A stretch of 64,000 bases of DNA, taken from JABWBD01 sp040768665 (GTDB lineage Bacteria > Planctomycetota > Planctomycetia > Pirellulales > Thermoguttaceae). The notes under the pieces were generated by a model. It did not search any database and was not told the DNA's origin. It was given only the letters and a program-made list of their open reading frames with translations. How positions within the stretch are numbered: the stretch's first letter is position 1; each line of letters begins with the position of its first letter. The position numbers and the translations under genes are program-made. This document shows positions 59,964 to 64,000 of the stretch, piece after piece. Where the stretch lies: positions 62,001 through 126,000 of the forward strand of contig JAXGMN010000023.1 in the NCBI GenBank assembly GCA_040768665.1, given 5' to 3'.

Positions 59964-60893
59964 CTATCGCCGGATTTTCGCGGAGAAGTCCGGGGCGTCG
60001 GCGTACTCGATCGCGAGATCGTTCACTCGCGAGCGGCGTTTCAACTCTTCAAACGAGACACTCGCGTCGAGCAATCCCAACTCGTAAGCCAGTTCGGCGG
60101 TCAGGCCCGGCAGGAGCACGCGGTAGTCGTAGGGGACGAACTCCGGCGAGAGGTTGTTGACATGCTGGACGATGTTCGTCGTGCAGTTGTTGGAGAACGT
60201 GTTGTAGAATTCCGGATCGTCCTTGAGCTTGTTCACTCGCTGGAATACGTCGGCGAACATGGCGCGGGCCTGGTCGGGAGTCGCCTTGGTGCGGTAGAGA
60301 TAGACGTCGTCTTTGCGGTAGTTCGTCCGCAATTTGACCAGGTCGCGCTCATCGCCGACGACATACATAATCTCGTACTGGCGCATCACGCCGTTGAGAA
60401 AGGCGTAGCTTTCGCCCTTCTCCTTGCGGATCTCGACGGAAACAGACAAGTAGTCGTCGCCGGCGAACCCGAAGCTCAGCATGGTGTGGGCCATGACGGG
60501 CATTCCACGGAACGGAACGGTGATGAAGTCGACCGTTTGAAGGTCGTTCAGGTCGTACGTTTTGTCGTAGTAATCGACGACGTACGCGTCCTCGCTCAGG
60601 TAGGTGCAGTTGCGGATATTGTGCACCGTCACCTCGTCGCCCTGAAACTCCGCGTAGGCCAAGACCGCCTGGTCGGGAGACCAGTCGCGATAGTTCGACG
60701 GCTGCTCGATCTTGGACAGTTGTTGCCCGAAATCGTCGACAGGAAGGAACACCTGGTCGACAGGAAGCGGAGTCGTTTGAACCTGGGTACAACCGAACGA
60801 GGCCAAGACGGTCGCAAGGAGAAATGCCCAGCGCGGCGCGCGGCCGGATACCAAGGTCGCGGAAGTACCGGCTCTCTCGTTGGGACGCGTCAT
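59964..60893 (-). CDS. DUF4105 lipoprotein
   Basis: 309 residues from 'MTRPNERAGTSATLVSGRAPRWAFLLATVLASFGC'. A lipobox at LASFGC follows a hydrophobic stretch. 'YNTFSNNCTTNIVQHVN' is the DUF4105 signature, with Cys and Asn in a peptidase-like arrangement. Function unknown. Transfer to the envelope is likely. Confidence 0.82.
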   Translation of the reverse strand: MTRPNERAGTSATLVSGRAPRWAFLLATVLASFGCTQVQTTPLPVDQVFLPVDDFGQQLSKIEQPSNYRDWSPDQAVLAYAEFQGDEVTVHNIRNCTYLSEDAYVVDYYDKTYDLNDLQTVDFITVPFRGMPVMAHTMLSFGFAGDDYLSVSVEIRKEKGESYAFLNGVMRQYEIMYVVGDERDLVKLRTNYRKDDVYLYRTKATPDQARAMFADVFQRVNKLKDDPEFYNTFSNNCTTNIVQHVNNLSPEFVPYDYRVLLPGLTAELAYELGLLDASVSFEELKRRSRVNDLAIEYADAPDFSAKIRR

Positions 60894-61113
60894 GGGTGGT
60901 GCAAATCCAATCGGACCGCGCAGTCGCGGCATATCCCGGGGCTATCAGCGCCGCCAGTTTCGGATAAGATAGTGAAGTAAGGCGCGGGAATCGGCCGCCC
61001 GAGAAGCAGAGTGGAAAATCGGGGGCTTCTCATAGCCGAATTGCCGCCTTCTGACAAGACGGAAGTCGGTAGCATTCGCCCGGATTGTGGGGGGGACGAT
61101 AATACGCGTGTTC

Positions 61114-62310
61114 ATGAGCAGTTCAAGCAGGACCTACTTCGATAACGCCGCGACCAGTTGGCCCAAGCCCGAATCGGTCTATGCGGCGGTTGACCACTAC
61201 CAAAGGGCTGTAGGCACATCGCCCGCCAGAAGCGTCTATGCGGAGGCTGTTGAGGCCGACCGCACGATCGATGCGGGGCGTGCGGCGATTTCCCGGCTCA
61301 TCGACGGGGAGTCGCCCGAGCGGATCGTCTTCGCCTTGAACGGGACCGACGCCTTGAACCTTGCCATTCATGGCATCGTGCGTCCCGGCGACCACGTGGT
61401 GACGAGCGTGGTCGATCACAACTCGGTCTTGCGCCCCTTGAGGTGGTTGGAGGATCGGGGAGTGGCCGAGGTGACGCGGGTGGAGTGCGGCCGTGAGGGG
61501 ATCGTCGATCCGGCCGATTTCCGCGCCGCGCTGCGGCCTGAGACGAGGCTCGTAGCCCTGGTGCATGCTTCCAACGTGACCGGGGCGATCCAGCCGGTCG
61601 GCGAGGTGGGCAAGATCGTTCGGGAGCATGGAGCGCTGCTGCTGGTCGATGCCGCGCAGTCGCTCGGGCATGTGCCGATCTCGGTTCGCGAGATGGGGAT
61701 CGACCTGCTTGCCGCGCCGGGCCACAAGGGCTTGCTGGGGCCGCTCGGGACCGGCCTGCTGTATATCGCTCCCGGCGTCGAAGACCACTTGGAGAGCGTC
61801 CGCCAGGGCGGCACTGGGACACACAGCGACGAAGACCGCCAACCCGATCAGCTTCCGGACAAATACGAGCCGGGCAATCTGAACGCGATGGGTGTGTTCG
61901 GACTGAAAGCGGGCGTCGAGTACGTGGCGAATCGTACGGTCGAGGAGATTCGCCGTCACGCGGTCGAGCTCACGCGGCGGCTCCGCGACGGACTGGCGGC
62001 GATCCCAGGAGCGCGGGTGCATGGCCCGAGCGATCCCGAAAAGCAGGTGGGCGTGGTCAGCCTCACGCTGGACGGCTACGCGCCGCAGGAGCTGGCGGCC
62101 ATACTGGACGCCAGCTTCCGCATTCAGGTTCGCGCGGGCATCCATTGTGCACCGTTGATGCACCGGGCGTTGGGAACGCTGGCGTCGGGCGGGACGGTCC
62201 GATTCAGCCTCGGGCCGTTCAATACGAACGAGCAGGTGGATCTGGCGATCGAGGCCGTCGAGGCCGTCGCCGGGGAGGGCGTGGGCAGCGGAACGGCGGG
62301 CCGGAGATAG
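61114..62310 (+). CDS. Class-V aminotransferase, cysteine desulfurase-like
   Basis: 398 residues from 'MSSSSRTYFDNAATSWPKPESVYAAV'. The PLP lysine lies in 'APGHKGLLGPLGTGLLY' (H204-K205), and 'AGIHCAPLMH' (C345) is the SufS/CsdA-type cysteine. The 'TGAIQPVGEVGKIVREHGALLLVDAAQSLGH' segment is typical. It likely mobilises sulfur from cysteine, but no SufU/SufE partner is adjacent. Confidence 0.9.
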   Translation: MSSSSRTYFDNAATSWPKPESVYAAVDHYQRAVGTSPARSVYAEAVEADRTIDAGRAAISRLIDGESPERIVFALNGTDALNLAIHGIVRPGDHVVTSVVDHNSVLRPLRWLEDRGVAEVTRVECGREGIVDPADFRAALRPETRLVALVHASNVTGAIQPVGEVGKIVREHGALLLVDAAQSLGHVPISVREMGIDLLAAPGHKGLLGPLGTGLLYIAPGVEDHLESVRQGGTGTHSDEDRQPDQLPDKYEPGNLNAMGVFGLKAGVEYVANRTVEEIRRHAVELTRRLRDGLAAIPGARVHGPSDPEKQVGVVSLTLDGYAPQELAAILDASFRIQVRAGIHCAPLMHRALGTLASGGTVRFSLGPFNTNEQVDLAIEAVEAVAGEGVGSGTAGRR

Positions 62311-62343
62311 CGCTGCTCAAAGAACAAGTTGGCGGAATTCTGT

Positions 62344-62396
62344 AGGACGGATTGGTAATCTGTCCGTGATTCACTGACGGATTACCAATCCGTCCT
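62344..62396. repeat. Perfect 17-bp inverted repeat
   Basis: AGGACGGATTGGTAATC (62344-62360) and GATTACCAATCCGTCCT (62380-62396) with a 19-base loop, between the aminotransferase and the next Gfo/Idh/MocA gene. Possible terminator or REP-like unit. Confidence 0.9.
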
Positions 62397-62476
62397 GCAG
62401 AGACAAACACGAGTTGTTCCTCGGCCGATCCGTGGCTCCGGCCCCGGTCACAGCACTGTAACGGGAGATACCGACC

Positions 62477-63769
62477 ATGATGACCAGACGATTCGATCGA
62501 CGCGGTTTTCTCAAGCGTAGCGCGCTGGCGGCGGCCGCGGTTCCGGCGTTCGTGCCCGCGACGGTGCTGGGCAAGGACGGCGCGGTCGCGCCGAGTGAGA
62601 AGATCACGGTGGGGTTCATCGGGACGGGCAGCCACGGCACCCACCATAACCTGCGGGCCTATCTGGCGCAGCCCGACGCGCAGGTGGTGGCCATCTGCGA
62701 CGTGGACGGCAACCATCTGGCGAAAGCGAAGGAGCAGATCGACCGGAAGTATGGCAACTCCGACTGCGCCACGACGAAGGATTTTCGCGAGATCCTGGCG
62801 CGGGGCGACGTCGATGCCGTGATGATCTCGACGCCCGACCACTGGCACGTGCTGATGAGCGTGATGGCGATGAGGGCGGGCAAGGACGTGCAGTGCGAGA
62901 AGCCGACCCTCACGATCGACGAGGGAAAGATCTTGGTGAAGACCGTGCGCGAACTGAAGAAGGTGTTTCAGACGAGCACGGAAGACCGCTCCGTGCCGGT
63001 CTACCACCGGATGGCCGAGCTGGTCCGCAACGGCCGGATCGGCAAGCTCGAGCGGATCGAGGTGATTCTGCCTAAGCATCCGACATTTCCGGGCGATCCG
63101 ACGCCGCAGCCGGTGCCGCCGGAATTGGACTACGACATGTGGCTTGGCCCGGCGCCCGAAGCGCCGTACACAAAGGACCGCGTGCACTTCAACTTCCGCT
63201 GGATCTGGGACTATTCGGGCGGAATCATCTGCGACTGGGGCACGCACCTGTTTGACACGGCCCAATGGGCCGGTGACACCGAGCACACCGGTCCGGTCGA
63301 GGTCCGAGGCGAGGGGACGCACTGGGAGGGCGGCCTGTTCGACACGGTCAAGGACTACGACATCACCTATACGTACGCCAACGGCGTGGTGATGACGTGC
63401 CGGCCGGGCAATCCGAGCATCAAGTTCATCGGCACGGACGGCTGGGTGGGCAACCGCGGCTGGCGAGCGCGTCTGGAAGCCAGCTCCGAGGAGATCCTCA
63501 ACGCGACGCTCGGCGCGAACGATCTGCGGCTTTACACCAACCCGGCGGGCGAGCACCGCGATTTTCTCGACTGCGTCAAGAGCCGCAAGGATCCTTATTT
63601 CCCGGTCGAGATCGGCCACCGCGTGTCGACCGTCTGCCACCTGGCCAATATCGCCGTCAAGCTGGGGCGAACGCTCCGGTGGGATCCGGAGGCCGAGCGG
63701 TTTGTGGGTGACGAGGAGGCCAACGCGATGCTCTCTCGGCCGATGCGGTCGCCGTGGACGCTGGTCTAA
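62477..63769 (+). CDS. Tat-exported Gfo/Idh/MocA-family oxidoreductase
   Basis: 430 residues. The twin-arginine signal 'DRRGFLKRSALAAAAVPAFVPATVLG' sends a folded, cofactor-loaded enzyme out. The Rossmann start 'KITVGFIGTGSHGTHHNLRAYL', 'DVQCEKPTLTIDEGK' and 'GGIICDWGTHLFDTAQWAG' follow. Planctomycetes have large families of such secreted dehydrogenases, thought to act on sugars from polysaccharides. The substrate is unknown. Confidence 0.9.
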   Translation: MMTRRFDRRGFLKRSALAAAAVPAFVPATVLGKDGAVAPSEKITVGFIGTGSHGTHHNLRAYLAQPDAQVVAICDVDGNHLAKAKEQIDRKYGNSDCATTKDFREILARGDVDAVMISTPDHWHVLMSVMAMRAGKDVQCEKPTLTIDEGKILVKTVRELKKVFQTSTEDRSVPVYHRMAELVRNGRIGKLERIEVILPKHPTFPGDPTPQPVPPELDYDMWLGPAPEAPYTKDRVHFNFRWIWDYSGGIICDWGTHLFDTAQWAGDTEHTGPVEVRGEGTHWEGGLFDTVKDYDITYTYANGVVMTCRPGNPSIKFIGTDGWVGNRGWRARLEASSEEILNATLGANDLRLYTNPAGEHRDFLDCVKSRKDPYFPVEIGHRVSTVCHLANIAVKLGRTLRWDPEAERFVGDEEANAMLSRPMRSPWTLV

Positions 63770-63784
63770 AGGCCGTGTGCGGGT

Positions 63785-63853
63785 GTGGTGCCCAAGATGC
63801 TGATTTCTCAAATCCGTGGGTGTTTGGTGGCCACGCGCTTCTGGGTGGTGTGA
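63785..63853 (-). repeat. Hairpin repeat copy with hybrid stem arms
   Basis: Read on the minus strand: CACCCAGAAGCGCGTGGCC start, arm GTGGCCACCAA, loop with TTTGAGAAATC, arm TTGGGCACCAC. One arm is of each stem type, so 8 of 11 pairs remain. Confidence 0.8.
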
Positions 63854-63886
63854 GGCCGCAGGTAGTGCGTCTGACGCAGGAAGAGA

Positions 63887-63963
63887 GGGGGACAGGTCCA
63901 TGTTTTCGGCGAACGTGTTTGACGCCAAAACACTCGAACGGGCCGAAAAATGGACCAGTCCTC
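63887..63963. repeat. GGGGACAGGTCCATG inverted repeat, second copy
   Basis: GGGGACAGGTCCATGTTTTC and CCGAAAAATGGACCAGTCC arms are conserved relative to 56685-56760, while the loop is different. Selection or mobility therefore acts on the arms. Confidence 0.85.
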
Positions 63964-64000
63964 GCCCGTGAGCGTGGGCTGCTGAAAAAGGGGACTGGCA

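Larger units (their letters stand above)
63770..64000. other. Terminal gap made almost only of dispersed repeats
   Basis: In order: a hybrid-stem hairpin repeat copy (63785-63853), a GGTCCAT inverted repeat (63887-63963) and the start of a GGGGACTGGCA unit (63979-64000) cut by the window end. Confidence 0.8.

Noticed and set aside
1..64000. CRISPR array
   Set aside because: No regularly spaced 23-40-bp direct repeats with unique spacers. The repeats found are dispersed palindromes, short tandem units or protein-coding repeats.

Overview
The window is high-GC bacterial DNA that looks like a planctomycete (Planctomycetota, probably Pirellulales-like), from a chromosome carrying an integrated mobile element. 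Lineage markers are a giant surface protein opening with a 'LEDRRLLAG' motif, a Tat-exported Gfo/Idh/MocA dehydrogenase, a DUF4838 glycan protein, a HEAT-repeat protein with the planctomycete 'RFRFGLRSLLLL' N-terminus, a zinc-ribbon SpoVG, and many dispersed palindromic repeats in the gaps. The assignment rests on reading the proteins, not on a database search.

1-1.2 kb: C-terminal part of an Rpn-like nuclease/transposase gene, then repeats. About 0.85-12.7 kb: an integrated element bounded by ~175-bp direct repeats. All its confident genes are on the + strand: a tyrosine recombinase of unusual active site, small HTH and Xis-like proteins, a ParB-like protein, a lambda-O/P-like replication pair (initiator plus AAA loader) with iteron-like DNA repeats inside the initiator gene, a Nu1-like small terminase, and a set of unknown small proteins including a zinc-ribbon protein. 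No large terminase, portal, capsid or tail gene is visible. Integrase, excisionase, replication module and orphan TerS together resemble a phage satellite (PICI-like), which I consider the most interesting content of the window.

12.8-31.8 kb: housekeeping and metabolism: tyrA, a PurS-PurL fusion with separate purQ, SpoVG, ispE, a DUF368/PopT-type polyprenyl-phosphate transporter, ilvE, a LolCD-type ABC exporter, lysS, a secreted unknown, a Gfo/Idh/MocA dehydrogenase, a GDPD lipoprotein and a DUF4838 protein. 31.8-33.3 kb is gene-free and holds a covarying hairpin repeat and a 221-bp palindrome. 33.3-41.7 kb (minus strand) is one giant surface-protein gene broken by several frameshifts. 41.7-43.6 kb is mostly non-coding with a gene remnant.

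43.7-64.0 kb: a HEAT protein, a PhyH-type dioxygenase, an ECF sigma/putative anti-sigma pair with a secreted unknown, then a chaperone block (groEL1, groES, groEL2, dnaJ, grpE) in which groEL1 is preceded by a near-consensus sigma-54 promoter. It is followed by FmdB- and YacG-type zinc proteins, a double-GNAT protein, a polytopic membrane protein, PII, a mini-HEAT protein, a methyltransferase, a DUF4105 lipoprotein, a class-V aminotransferase (cysteine desulfurase-like) and a Tat-exported Gfo/Idh/MocA protein. No rRNA, tRNA or CRISPR array was recognised.
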